64,000 bases of DNA. It comes from an uncultured Paracoccaceae bacterium. GTDB taxonomy: Bacteria; Pseudomonadota; Alphaproteobacteria; Rhodobacterales; Rhodobacteraceae. Both the position numbers and the translations under genes were made by a program. The stretch is taken from positions 372,001-436,000 of the forward strand of contig CANMMF010000002.1 in NCBI GenBank assembly GCA_947498985.1. The letters are read 5' to 3'. Under the pieces are notes generated by a model. That model was not told the DNA's origin. It did not search any database and saw nothing but the letters and a program-made list of their open reading frames with translations. Each line of letters begins with the position of its first letter. The first letter of the stretch is position 1. Of the stretch, positions 30,330 to 38,679 are shown in pieces.

Positions 30330-31678
30330 TGGCGGCGCGCAAGGGCGGGTTCAGCCTGTCGCTCAGCAGCCGCCGTTTCAGCCCACCCGCCGTTCTGGCC
30401 GGCATCTACGCGCTGTTCATCCTGCTGGGCGCGATTGTCCTGCGCCTGCCGGTCAGCAATTTTGGCGATGTCAGCTTCAGCGACGCGCTGTTCACCGCTG
30501 CCTCTGCCGTCACGGTCACCGGTCTGATCGTGGTGGACACAGGCTCGGCCTTCACGATCTTCGGGCAGGTTGTGATCACCGTGCTTATCCAGATCGGCGG
30601 GCTGGGGCTGATGACCTTCGCGGCGCTGCTGCTGTCGATGCTGGGGGTGACCATCGGCATGCCGCAAAAGCTGGTGCTGCGCGATGAGCTGGGCCAGACC
30701 AGCCTGGGAGAGCTTGGCGCATTGGTCCGGGTGGTCGTGCTGGTCGCCCTTGCCGCCGAAGGGCTGGCCACGGCCGTCCTGATGACCGTCTTCGTGCCGG
30801 AATTCGGCTGGGCGCAGGGGTTCTGGCAGGCGCTGTTCCACGCCATCTCCGCCTTCAACAACGCGGGCTTTTCGCTCTTTCCCGACAGCCTGATGCGCTA
30901 TGTGGACGATCCGGTCGTCAACCTGACGATCACGTTGTCATTCATCGTCAGCGGGCTCGGATTTGTGGTGCTCGCGGATCTTTACCGCAATCGCCGCTGG
31001 GACAAGCTGACCCTGCACAGCAAGCTGATGCTGTCGGGCAGTCTCTGTCTCGTCGTCTTCGCCTGGATCATGGTGGCGCTGCTCGAATGGTCGAACCCCG
31101 GCACTTTGGGCGGGCTCGACGGGGCGGGCACACGGCTTCTGGCGTCGTGGTTTCAGGCCGTCACGCCGCGCACTGCGGGGTTCAACACGCTCGATTACGC
31201 CGGGATGGAGGACAGCACGACCATCATGACCATCGCGCTGATGCTGGTCGGCGGCGGGCCATCCTCGACCGCGGGCGGCATCAAGGTCACCACGCTGATC
31301 GTGCTGATCCTCGCCACGCTGGCCTTTTTCCGCAGGCAGGAGCGATTGCACATCTTCGGACGCAGTCTGGGGATTTCGGAAATCATGAAGGTGCTGGCGC
31401 TGACCGCGCTCAGCCTCTTCTGGGTTGTGATCGCATGGTTCGTGATGTCGATCACCTATCGGGGCGACATGCTCGATCTGCTGTTCGAGATCTGCTCGGC
31501 CTTTGGCACGGTCGGCCTGTCGCGCGGCGCCACCGGAGAGCTCGACGCGTTGGGGCGTATGGTGATCATCCTGACCATGTTCCTCGGCCGCCTCGGCCCG
31601 CTGACCCTGGCGTTTTCGCTGGCCACGCAGACCAAGCCCAGAGTGCAATATCCCGAAGGCCGGGTATTTCTGGGCTGA
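30329..31678 (+). CDS. ktrB: KtrB/TrkH-type potassium transporter
   Basis: A 449-aa membrane protein with four M1-P-M2 repeats of the SKT superfamily. Pore-loop sequences include SAVTVTGLIVVDTG, FHAISAFNNAGFSLFPD, AVTPRTAGFNT and CSAFGTVGLS, each with the selectivity-filter glycine. It is the potassium-translocating subunit, probably Na+-coupled or channel-like, paired with KtrA directly upstream. The ATG at 30329 is preferred to the adjoining TTG. Confidence 0.9.
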   Translation: MAARKGGFSLSLSSRRFSPPAVLAGIYALFILLGAIVLRLPVSNFGDVSFSDALFTAASAVTVTGLIVVDTGSAFTIFGQVVITVLIQIGGLGLMTFAALLLSMLGVTIGMPQKLVLRDELGQTSLGELGALVRVVVLVALAAEGLATAVLMTVFVPEFGWAQGFWQALFHAISAFNNAGFSLFPDSLMRYVDDPVVNLTITLSFIVSGLGFVVLADLYRNRRWDKLTLHSKLMLSGSLCLVVFAWIMVALLEWSNPGTLGGLDGAGTRLLASWFQAVTPRTAGFNTLDYAGMEDSTTIMTIALMLVGGGPSSTAGGIKVTTLIVLILATLAFFRRQERLHIFGRSLGISEIMKVLALTALSLFWVVIAWFVMSITYRGDMLDLLFEICSAFGTVGLSRGATGELDALGRMVIILTMFLGRLGPLTLAFSLATQTKPRVQYPEGRVFLG

Positions 31679-31807
31679 GCGCGGCTGAACGGTGGGGCCG
31701 CCGGAGGTGCCTCCCAAGCCGCCGGCTGGTGACCCGGTCGGGCTGCGCGGTCGTATCGACCTGCAGCGCTCGTTTTCGGGAAGTCAGCGCGAGGTGCCGC
31801 GACCGCC

Positions 31808-32587
31808 TCAGCTCGGCTTTTCCTGCATCCGGCGCACCATCTTCAGCGCCTGTTTGTGCGGCAGGAACGGGATCACCCAGTTCATCGCAAAGCGCAGCTT
31901 GCCCTCGTTGATTGCGCGCAACTCGCCGCGGCGCATCGCGTCGTAACCGAACCGCGCCACCGATTTCGCCGTCGCCCCGGATTTGGTCATCTCCGTGCCG
32001 TCCAGATCGGCGCGTTTGGCAAACTCGGTCTCCACATAGCCCGGCTCCAGCGCGGTGACGGTCACACCCTTGTCCTTCAGCTCATCCGCAAGCGCCATCG
32101 AGAAGCTCGACACAAACGCCTTGGTGGCGAAATACGTGGCCTGCAGCGGGCCCGCCATGTAGCTCGCGGTGGACGAAACGTTGAGGATCTTGCCGCCGCC
32201 CTGCGCCGCCATATCCGCGCCGACGCGGTGGCACAGCGCCACCAGCGCCTTGACGTTGAGATCGATCATCGCCAGATCGTCCTCCAGCGCGCGTTAGATA
32301 AAGAGGCCGTGCCCGCCGAAGCCTGCATTGTTGATCAGCACATCGATCTGTTTGCCGGTGGCCTTGACCTTGTCGTAAAGCTCCAGCGCCTGCTCGGCAG
32401 AGCCCAGATCCTGCGCGATCACCGTCACGCTCACACCCTGCGCGGCCTCGATCTCCGATTTGAGCGCGTTCAGAGCGTCCTCGCGGCGCGCGGTGACGAT
32501 CAGATCGCCCCCCTTGCTGGCGTGATAAAGCGCGAATTCGCGCCCGATCCCTGCGGACGCTCCGGTGATGAGGGCGGTGTTGGACAT
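31808..32587 (-). pseudogene. Short-chain dehydrogenase/reductase interrupted by one in-frame stop
   Basis: The N-terminal 97 codons give a classical SDR nucleotide site (LITGASAGIGREFA) and VLINNAGFGGHG. A TAA at 32294-32296 then stops the frame; beyond it the same frame continues with IDLNVKALVALCHR, the catalytic Ser in NVSSTAS and YFATK, to a normal end near residue 259. There is no frameshift. Family members have a glutamate or similar residue here, and GAA to TAA is one base change. Either the gene is inactive, the stop is read through, or the base is a sequencing error. An ATG 25 bp after the stop could restart translation. Confidence 0.85.
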
Positions 32588-32793
32588 GGGGGTCTCCGTG
32601 TCATTGAGGCCTGGGGCGGCGGTCGCGCGCGGTTGGGCGCCGTTGTCTTACGAGTTAGGGCGCGCAGCGCGCGTCACAAGCATGGCAGCGAGCCCCCGGC
32701 GCATCGGGGCGCGACGGTCGCCGCAAGCGCGGTTCCCACGGTCTGGCCACGCAGGTATTGCGGCGCAGAGGCGGGCAGACCGCCGCACAGGCC

Positions 32794-33375
32794 TCAGCGG
32801 CGGCGGTCTCGACGCGAGGACATCGGCTGGAACGCCACCCCCACATGCGCTTCGCAATAGGGCTTGCCCTGCTGCGTCGGCAATCCGCAGAACCAGAAAT
32901 CCTCGGTGGCGGGATCGCCCACCGGCCATTTGCACGTGCGCTCTGTCAGCTCCATCAGACTGATGCGCTTGGCCTTTTTCTCGATCTCGCTGACCCGCGC
33001 CAGCGCCTCGGGGCTGATCTCGTTGGCCGACGGCTGCGGCGGCAGCGGCTGGCCTGCGGGAATGATCGCCTTGCGCGCCGGGGACACCGCCTGCGGCGCC
33101 GGGCTCGGTTTTTCCTCGGCCTCGGCGGCGGGGGCCGCCTTGGGCTTGGGCTGCGCCTTTTCCTTGGTCTCGGGCTTGGCCTTGGCCTTGGTTTCGGGCT
33201 TGGCCGGAGCCGCCGCCGCACCAGAGCCCGCGCGGTTCGACAGGCCCAGCCGGTGCACCTTGCCGATCACCGCGTTGCGCGTCACGCCACCCAGCTCCTT
33301 GGCGATCTGGCTCGCGGACTGGCCTTCGGACCACATCTTCTTGAGCAGCTCGACGCGTTCATCGGTCCAGGACAT
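32794..33375 (-). CDS. gcrA: GcrA cell cycle regulator
   Basis: A 193-aa transcription cofactor of alphaproteobacteria. The N-terminal helix-turn-helix is the diagnostic MSWTDERVELLKKMWSEGQS with RNAVIGKVHRLGLSNR, followed by a low-complexity Ala/Pro/Lys linker (about 50-120) and a C-terminal RNA-polymerase-binding region with CKWPVGDP and FCGLPTQQGKPYCEAH. In Caulobacter GcrA with sigma-70 activates promoters marked by CcrM methylation. AAGGAAG precedes the ATG. An unusual hairpin lies in its leader (33392-33416). Confidence 0.95.
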   Translation of the reverse strand: MSWTDERVELLKKMWSEGQSASQIAKELGGVTRNAVIGKVHRLGLSNRAGSGAAAAPAKPETKAKAKPETKEKAQPKPKAAPAAEAEEKPSPAPQAVSPARKAIIPAGQPLPPQPSANEISPEALARVSEIEKKAKRISLMELTERTCKWPVGDPATEDFWFCGLPTQQGKPYCEAHVGVAFQPMSSRRDRRR

Positions 33376-33391
33376 GAAGTCTTCCTTACTG

Positions 33392-33416
33392 AAAAAGCGG
33401 CCGCGCGCGGGGCCGC
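33392..33416 (-). terminator. Terminator-like hairpin in the gcrA 5' leader
   Basis: Read on the gcrA strand, GCGGCC, an eight-base loop and GGCCGC are followed at once by five Ts (complement of 33392-33396). The structure ends only 16 bases before the gcrA start codon. No leftward gene lies upstream that would need a terminator, since the next gene is divergent. It may attenuate gcrA or block antisense transcripts. Confidence 0.5.
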
Positions 33417-33495
33417 CTGAAAATCTGTGTCAGGGGGCTATTCTAAACCTTACGCATGAAGTTACAAGGCGCGGCGGCCCGTCAGGAGAGCAGGT

Positions 33496-34305
33496 ATGAC
33501 CGACACACAGAGCTATAACCCAGGCGACCGCCGGTTCGGCCGCGTCAACTGGCTGGGCCTGTCCACACTGGCCCGCCGCGAGGTCATGCGCTTTTTGTCA
33601 GTCTGGACACAAACGTTGCTGGCGCCGCTGGTGACGGCGGGTCTGTTCATGGTGATCTTCACCATCGCCATCGGTCCGAACCGGGGAGAGGTGATGGGCG
33701 TCGGCTTCACCACCTTCATCGCGCCCGGCATCCTGATGATGACGGTGATCCAGAACGCCTTTGCCAACACCTCGAGCTCCATCGTCGTCTCCAAGGTGCA
33801 GGGCAACATCGTCGACACGCTGATGCCGCCGCTCTCGGCCGCAGAGCTGGTGCTGGGCTATCTCGCCGGCGGCGTCGCCCGCGGCTTGCTGGTGGCAATT
33901 GCGATTGCGCTGGCGCTCTGGCTGGTGCTGGGGCTGAGCCCGGCGCATCCGCTGGTGGCGCTGGTCTTCGTGATCCTGGGGGCCGCGTTCCTGTCGGCGC
34001 TGGGCATCGTGGCCGGGGTCTATGCCAACAAGTTCGACCAGATGGCGGCGATCACCAACTTCATCGTGACCCCGCTGGCGTTCCTGTCGGGTACGTTCTA
34101 CTCGGTCGAGGCGCTGCCGCGCGGGCTCTACCAGATCACCCATCTCAACCCGGTCTTCTACCTCATCGACGGCGCGCGCTACGGAATGATCGGCGTCAGC
34201 GATTCCAGCCCGCTGCTCGGCTTTGCCGTGGCGCTTGCGGCCACCATTGCGGTCAGCCTGCTGGCCTTCTGGTTCTTCCGCACCGGCTACCGGCTGAAAT
34301 CCTGA
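33496..34305 (+). CDS. ABC-2 type transporter permease
   Basis: A 269-aa integral membrane protein with six hydrophobic segments and the ABC-2 family shape: FLSVWTQTLLAPLVTAGLFM, FIAPGILMMTVIQNAFANT, and NFIVTPLAFLSGTFYS in the late conserved block. These permeases export polysaccharides, lipids or drugs (NodJ/YadH-like). No ATPase subunit is adjacent, so it must pair with one elsewhere. AGGAG precedes the ATG. A strong hairpin begins at its stop codon. Confidence 0.88.
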   Translation: MTDTQSYNPGDRRFGRVNWLGLSTLARREVMRFLSVWTQTLLAPLVTAGLFMVIFTIAIGPNRGEVMGVGFTTFIAPGILMMTVIQNAFANTSSSIVVSKVQGNIVDTLMPPLSAAELVLGYLAGGVARGLLVAIAIALALWLVLGLSPAHPLVALVFVILGAAFLSALGIVAGVYANKFDQMAAITNFIVTPLAFLSGTFYSVEALPRGLYQITHLNPVFYLIDGARYGMIGVSDSSPLLGFAVALAATIAVSLLAFWFFRTGYRLKS

Positions 34306-34327
34306 CCCGGGGCGGCCTCGCCCGGGT
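34305..34327 (+). terminator. Hairpin at the 3' end of the ABC permease gene
   Basis: ACCCGGG (34305-34311) and CCCGGGT (34321-34327) form a perfect 7-bp stem with a nine-base loop, followed by TGATTT. The stem starts on the last base of the stop codon. It may end the transcript, though the T-run is poor. Confidence 0.55.
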
Positions 34328-34382
34328 TGATTTCCGGCAGGTGAGCGCAGACATAAGGGCAATCCGGATCCAAGGAGCGCCC

Positions 34383-34961
34383 ATGCCCGACCCAAAGCCC
34401 GCCGCCCTCGAGTTTCTGCTGTCGCGCCGCTCCCGCCCAGCCAAGACGCTGCGCGCACCCGGCCCGGACGCTGCCGCGCTGACGCCGATCCTGACCGCCG
34501 CCGCCCGCAGTCCCGACCATGGCAAGCTGGAGCCCTGGCGCTTCATCGTGCTGCAGGACGACGCGCTCATGCGCCTCGCGCATGCGGTCACGGACTGCGG
34601 CACAAGGCTGGGCAAATCCGGCGACGACATCGCCAAGGCGCATAACGCCTTCGCCACAAGCCCGCTTTGCGTCGCGGTGATCGAGGTGCGCCGCGAGAGC
34701 GAAAAGATCCCGGCAATCGAGCAGAGCTATTCCGCAGGCGCGGTTTGCCTGGCGCTTCTCAACGCGGCGCTGGCCTCTGGCTGGGGCGCCAACTGGCTCT
34801 CGGGCTGGGCCAGCCACGACCGCAGCTTTGTCGAGGACGCGCTCGGGTTGGGCCCGCACGAGACGGTTGCGGGCTTCATCCATATCGGTACCGAAACCAG
34901 CGCCCCGCCCGAACGCCCGCGCCCTGATCTGCAGGCCATCACCAGCTGGGTCTCGCAATGA
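34383..34961 (+). CDS. Nitroreductase family protein (YdjA-like)
   Basis: A 192-aa FMN-dependent oxidoreductase. FMN-phosphate contacts lie in FLLSRRSRPAKTLRAPGP, and AARSPDHGKLEPWRFIVL is the YdjA subgroup signature. GWGANWLSGWASHD and VAGFIHIG carry the C-terminal cofactor contacts. The physiological substrate of this subgroup is unknown. The ATG at 34383 follows AAGGAG. It overlaps the EI24 gene by four bases. Confidence 0.9.
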   Translation: MPDPKPAALEFLLSRRSRPAKTLRAPGPDAAALTPILTAAARSPDHGKLEPWRFIVLQDDALMRLAHAVTDCGTRLGKSGDDIAKAHNAFATSPLCVAVIEVRRESEKIPAIEQSYSAGAVCLALLNAALASGWGANWLSGWASHDRSFVEDALGLGPHETVAGFIHIGTETSAPPERPRPDLQAITSWVSQ

Positions 34962-35653
34962 TCCTCACAAGCTTCCTGCGCGCGCTTGGACAGATGGCCG
35001 ATCCGCGTTTCCGCTCGGTGCTGCTGCGCGGGGTCGGTCTGGCGGCGCTGGGTCTTTTTGCGGTCTTTGCGCTCTTTGTCTGGAGTATCGGCTGGTTCAT
35101 CGGCGACAGCGTGACGCTGCCGTGGATCGGCGCGGTGAGCTGGATCGACAACGTGGCCAGCTGGGCCGCGATACCGCTGATGCTGCTGCTCTCGGTCTTC
35201 CTGATGGTGCCGGTGGCCTCGGCCATCACCTCGCTCTTTCTCGATGACGTGGCGCAGGCGGTCGAGGATCGCCACTTCCCGCAGATCGGCGCTGCAGTTC
35301 CGGTACCGATCTCCGACAGCCTGCGCGACAGCGCGGCCTTTCTCGGCGTGCTCATCGGCGCCAATATCGTGGCACTTGCGCTCTATTTTGCGCTGCCGCC
35401 GTTTGCACCTTTCATCTTCTGGGCGCTGAACGGCTTTCTTCTGGGCCGGGAGTATTTCACGCTGGCGGCGATACGCCGCGTCGGGCGCACCCGCGCGCGC
35501 GAGATGCGCCGCCGTCACATGCCAACGATCTGGATCGCCGGGACACTGATGGCGCTGCCGCTGTCGGTGCCGCTGGTGAACCTGCTGATCCCGGTCATGG
35601 GCGCGGCCACCTTCACCCATATTTTCCACCGTCTGAACGCGCGCGCCGCCTGA
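34958..35653 (+). CDS. EI24/CysZ-like membrane protein
   Basis: A 231-aa protein with four to five membrane helices. The first pair spans about 30-50 and 70-90 and the last pair is near 125-145 and 190-215; RVGRTRAREMRRRHMP is the basic cytosolic segment typical of the EI24 domain. E. coli CysZ of this family is a sulfate transporter, but alphaproteobacterial copies are not characterised. The ATGA overlap with the nitroreductase indicates an operon. Confidence 0.85.
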   Translation: MILTSFLRALGQMADPRFRSVLLRGVGLAALGLFAVFALFVWSIGWFIGDSVTLPWIGAVSWIDNVASWAAIPLMLLLSVFLMVPVASAITSLFLDDVAQAVEDRHFPQIGAAVPVPISDSLRDSAAFLGVLIGANIVALALYFALPPFAPFIFWALNGFLLGREYFTLAAIRRVGRTRAREMRRRHMPTIWIAGTLMALPLSVPLVNLLIPVMGAATFTHIFHRLNARAA

Positions 35654-35670
35654 GCCACGCGCCACCCTCC

Positions 35671-35745
35671 CGGTTTCTTTGGGCTTCAAATATGCCCGGG
35701 GGAGTCCGCCTCTGGCGGACGGGGGCAGCGCCCCCCCCAGGCTCA
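35671..35745. repeat. C/G-rich double hairpin repeat, copy 1
   Basis: The gap between two converging genes holds GTCCGCC-TCT-GGCGGAC (35704-35720) and GGGGGC-AGC-GCCCCC (35721-35735), preceded by TTCAAATATGCCCGGGGG. In inverted orientation it matches the element at 40751-40822 in its GGGGGCGCTGCCCCC core and the TATTT-type flank. I know such elements as common 3'-end repeats in Rhodobacterales; a terminator role for both converging genes is likely. Confidence 0.7.
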
Positions 35746-35756
35746 GGCCGCGCCGA

Positions 35757-36032
35757 TCACTCCGACATCCGGTTGAACATCCAGCCGTCGATATCCCGCA
35801 CGGTGACCGTGCCGGTCAGGATGATACTCGCGATGATCACCCAGAGCACCACCGAAACGCCCGTGGTGATCCACGCCTTGCGCCTGAGATTGTGCACTTC
35901 GGGGCTGCTGGCATGGGTGCCCGGAACAACCTCGCCCACATCGCCTTGCGTCTTCAGCCGGATCGGGATCACCACGAGAAACGTCATGAACCAGATCACC
36001 GCAAACAGAACCAGCGCCGAGGTGATGCCCAT
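35757..36032 (-). CDS. DUF1467 family membrane protein
   Basis: A 91-aa inner-membrane protein with two helices (about 3-22 and 54-76) around a charged loop PIRLKTQGDVGEVVPGTHAS, which matches the DUF1467 consensus. Function unknown. The ATG overlaps the mce stop by one base (TGATG). This gene follows methylmalonyl-CoA epimerase in many alphaproteobacteria, so the two are probably cotranslated. Confidence 0.92.
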   Translation of the reverse strand: MGITSALVLFAVIWFMTFLVVIPIRLKTQGDVGEVVPGTHASSPEVHNLRRKAWITTGVSVVLWVIIASIILTGTVTVRDIDGWMFNRMSE

Positions 36033-36436
36033 CAGACCTGCTCCAGCTCGACAAGGCAGCCGTTGAAATCCTTGGGGTGCAGGAACAGCACAGGCTTGCC
36101 ATGGGCACCGATCTTCGGCTCGCCGCTGCCCAGAACCCGTGCGCCCTGAGCCTTCAGATGATCGCGCGCGGCCAGGATGTCATCGACCTCGTAGCAGACA
36201 TGGTGGATGCCGCCCGAGGGGTTCTTTTCCAGAAACCCGTTGATCGGGCTGGCATCCCCCAGCGGGTAGAGCAGCTCGATCTTGGTGTTGGGCAGTTCGA
36301 TGAAGACCACCGTCACACCATGGTCGGGCTCGTCCTGGGGCGCGCCGACCGTGGCGCCCAGCGCGTCGCGATATTGCGCGCTTGCGGCCTCGAGGTCAGG
36401 CACGGCGATGGCTACATGGTTCAGGCGTCCAATCAT
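36032..36436 (-). CDS. mce: Methylmalonyl-CoA epimerase
   Basis: A 134-aa VOC protein that interconverts (R)- and (S)-methylmalonyl-CoA in propionyl-CoA breakdown. It begins MIGRLNHVAIAVPDLEAA and has ELPNTKIELLYPLG, GGIHHVCYEVDDI, and LFLHPKDFNGCLVELEQ, which carry the metal ligands of the family. The ATG at 36436 is the natural start; longer in-frame starts lack a ribosome site. Upstream is a 175-bp gap to the divergent response regulator. Confidence 0.95.
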   Translation of the reverse strand: MIGRLNHVAIAVPDLEAASAQYRDALGATVGAPQDEPDHGVTVVFIELPNTKIELLYPLGDASPINGFLEKNPSGGIHHVCYEVDDILAARDHLKAQGARVLGSGEPKIGAHGKPVLFLHPKDFNGCLVELEQV

Positions 36437-36611
36437 GACAAAATCTCCGGTTTGGGCGGAGCGCGTGCTCAAGAGCACAGCGCGCGCAGGTCGGTTTTCT
36501 GCTGCTCATATGCCCTTTCCGGGGCGTTGCGGGCAAGGCGGTGCGGCTTTTAACCGCTTGTTAGGCAAGCCGGGGCCAGTCTGAGGAACGATTCTTCAAC
36601 CGGAGGGGACG

Positions 36612-37328
36612 ATGGACGATCTCGATATCATGGGCGCCCCGCTGCGCCCCACCGCGACCCGCCCGCTTTTGGGCATGACGATCCTCGTGGTCGAAGACAG
36701 CCGATTTGCCTGCGACGCGATGCGGCTTTTGTGCCTGCGCTCGGGCGCGCGCATCCGGCGTGCCGATTGCCTGCGCTCCGCCCGGCGGCACATGCAGGTC
36801 TACCGCCCCAGCGTGGTGATCATCGATCTGGGCCTGCCCGATGGCTGCGGCGGCGACCTCATCTCCGAGCTGAGCGAGGCGTTCCCGCGTGTCGACGTGA
36901 TCCTCGGCACCAGCGGCGACAGCTTTGCCGAAGACGTGGCGCTGGCCGCGGGCGCCGACGGGTTCCTGGCCAAGCCGATCTCGTCGGTGGCGGCATTCCA
37001 GACCGCGATCCTCTCGGCGCTGCCCGCCGAACGTCAGCCCCCCGGCCCGCGGATGATCAGCGACGACCCGGTCGAGCCTGACATGCTGGCCTTTCGCGAT
37101 GACATGGCCCATGCCGCAGACGTTCTCGATGACGAGGCCGATGACCGCATGCTCGATTATGTGGCGCAGTTCCTGTCGGGTGTGGCGCGCAGCGCCGGCG
37201 ACACCTCCCTGCAGGAAGCGGCAGAGAGGCTGGCCGAAGCGCGCGCCGATGGCCGCCCGCTGCAATCGCCGCTGGCGCATGTGGCAGCACTCGTGCAGGA
37301 CAGGTTGTCGGATCGCATCGCGATCTGA
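36612..37328 (+). CDS. Orphan response regulator with helical C-terminus
   Basis: A 238-aa protein. The receiver domain (about 20-140) has VVEDS, the phospho-acceptor Asp in VVIIDLGLPDG, a Ser/Thr at LGTSGDS and the conserved lysine in FLAKPIS. The remaining ~95 residues are acidic and helical, with no DNA-binding motif. No kinase gene is adjacent. The output may be protein binding. A 72-bp repeat lies 33 bp past its stop; the same repeat follows the second orphan receiver gene at 56320. Confidence 0.85.
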   Translation: MDDLDIMGAPLRPTATRPLLGMTILVVEDSRFACDAMRLLCLRSGARIRRADCLRSARRHMQVYRPSVVIIDLGLPDGCGGDLISELSEAFPRVDVILGTSGDSFAEDVALAAGADGFLAKPISSVAAFQTAILSALPAERQPPGPRMISDDPVEPDMLAFRDDMAHAADVLDDEADDRMLDYVAQFLSGVARSAGDTSLQEAAERLAEARADGRPLQSPLAHVAALVQDRLSDRIAI

Positions 37329-37361
37329 CGGGCGCGGCGGTCGGGCCCGAAGCGCCTTGGA

Positions 37362-37433
37362 AAAAACCTGCACAACGTAACGCTGCCTGAAATCGAGGAT
37401 TTCATCGCGTTACGTGGTAGGCGATGTATCAGG
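37362..37433 (-). repeat. 72-bp hairpin repeat, copy 1
   Basis: On the minus strand: CCTGATA, then ACGTAACGC (37415-37407 inverted with 37383-37375) around an inner stem TGAAATC-CTC-GATTTCA (37404-37388), then a spacer and TTTTTT (37361-37366). The outer 9-bp and inner 7-bp stems are perfect in this copy. It aligns without gaps to 57030-57101 on the plus strand; I count 13 mismatches in 72. It lies between an orphan response regulator and the DUF1501 gene, and is oriented as a terminator for the latter. Confidence 0.8.
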
Positions 37434-37449
37434 CACTGTATCAGGCGCC

Positions 37450-38676
37450 CTAAGCCAGCAGGCGCGGGTCCTCTCCCAGATCCAGCCCTGGGAACACCTC
37501 GCGCTCGATCAGGCCACGGTCAATGCCAAACAGCCCCTGCATCAACCAGCCCGCATGGGCGCGCAGGTCGCGCGTCGGCAAAAGATCGCGCCGGTCGTAA
37601 AGCGCCACCTCCGACAGGCCCGGCCAGTCGCCAAAGACCTGCCCGCCGCGCAGCGCCCCCCCGGCCAGCAGCATCGCCCCACCGGTGCCGTGATCGGTGC
37701 CGCGCGTGCCGTTGAGCCGCACGGTGCGCCCGAACTCGGTCATGGCGACGACCGCGGTGGTCTTCCAGACCGGGCCACCCAGCGTGTCGCGCAGCGTCAC
37801 AAGCGTCTCGGCAAGGCCGGTCAGCGCGCGGCCCAGCCCGCGATCCTGCGCCTGGTGCGTGTCCCAGCCATTGAGCGAAAACGACGCGATGCGCGCATCG
37901 CCGCGCAGCCGTTTGGCCACGAACTCGGCAAGCTTGACATGATTCTGGTTGCGCAGCGAGGCCATCATGTCCTGCCGGACCATCGCCATCATGTCGCCGC
38001 GCGCCCCGTCGAAGGACAGCGCGTCGCCATCCGATCCGGCCAGCGAAAACGCCTCGCGCAGCGCCGCCGACATGGCCGGATCCTCCTGCATCACCAGCTC
38101 CGCCAGCCGGATGGCCTGCGGGCTGAGCGCCAGATCGGTGTCCGGCGACCAGCGCGCCACCGGCGCATCGCCGCTCAGGATGCTCAGCGGGTCGTTGCCC
38201 ACCGCATAGGCCGTCTCGGTCCCGGTATCGGGCAGGTGCTGCAACAACCGGTTGAGCCAGCCATCGCGGCTGAGCCCGGCGCTCAGATCGGCGATGCCCG
38301 CCTCGAGGATGTCCTGCCCGTCAAAATGGCTGCGCTTGTCGCGATACGGCGTGGAGACCGCCTGCACAAACGCCAGATGCCCCTCCTGCCACCAGGGCAG
38401 CACCGGGCGCAGCGCCGGGTGCATGGCAAAGAACCCGTCGAGATCGGCGTAATCCTCGACCGCTTCCCCCAGCGGCAGCGCGCCGCGCAGGCTTGCGAAT
38501 TCCGGATCGCCATAAGCGGGCAAGGCACCGAGCCCGTCCATCCCGCCGCGCAGGATCAGAACGATCAGCCGCCCCTCTCCGGGGGTGGCGGCAAAGGTCA
38601 CCGGGGTGACGAGCGGGCTTGCCGCCAGAGAGCAGCCAAGGCCAAGCGAGCGGGCAAGAAAGGCGCGGCGGTCCAT
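37450..38676 (-). CDS. DUF1501 family protein, probably Tat-exported
   Basis: A 408-aa protein. Its N-terminus DRRAFLARSLGLGCSLAAS is a twin-arginine signal. The body matches DUF1501 of the alkaline-phosphatase-like fold: VLILRGGMDGLGALPAYGD, SHFDGQDILEAG, NGWDTHQAQDRGLG, and MTEFGRTVRLNGTRGTDHG, which provides likely metal ligands. Function is unknown. It is cotranscribed with the DUF1800 gene three bases upstream, a pairing found in many bacteria. Confidence 0.9.
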   Translation of the reverse strand: MDRRAFLARSLGLGCSLAASPLVTPVTFAATPGEGRLIVLILRGGMDGLGALPAYGDPEFASLRGALPLGEAVEDYADLDGFFAMHPALRPVLPWWQEGHLAFVQAVSTPYRDKRSHFDGQDILEAGIADLSAGLSRDGWLNRLLQHLPDTGTETAYAVGNDPLSILSGDAPVARWSPDTDLALSPQAIRLAELVMQEDPAMSAALREAFSLAGSDGDALSFDGARGDMMAMVRQDMMASLRNQNHVKLAEFVAKRLRGDARIASFSLNGWDTHQAQDRGLGRALTGLAETLVTLRDTLGGPVWKTTAVVAMTEFGRTVRLNGTRGTDHGTGGAMLLAGGALRGGQVFGDWPGLSEVALYDRRDLLPTRDLRAHAGWLMQGLFGIDRGLIEREVFPGLDLGEDPRLLA

Positions 38677-38679
38677 GGG

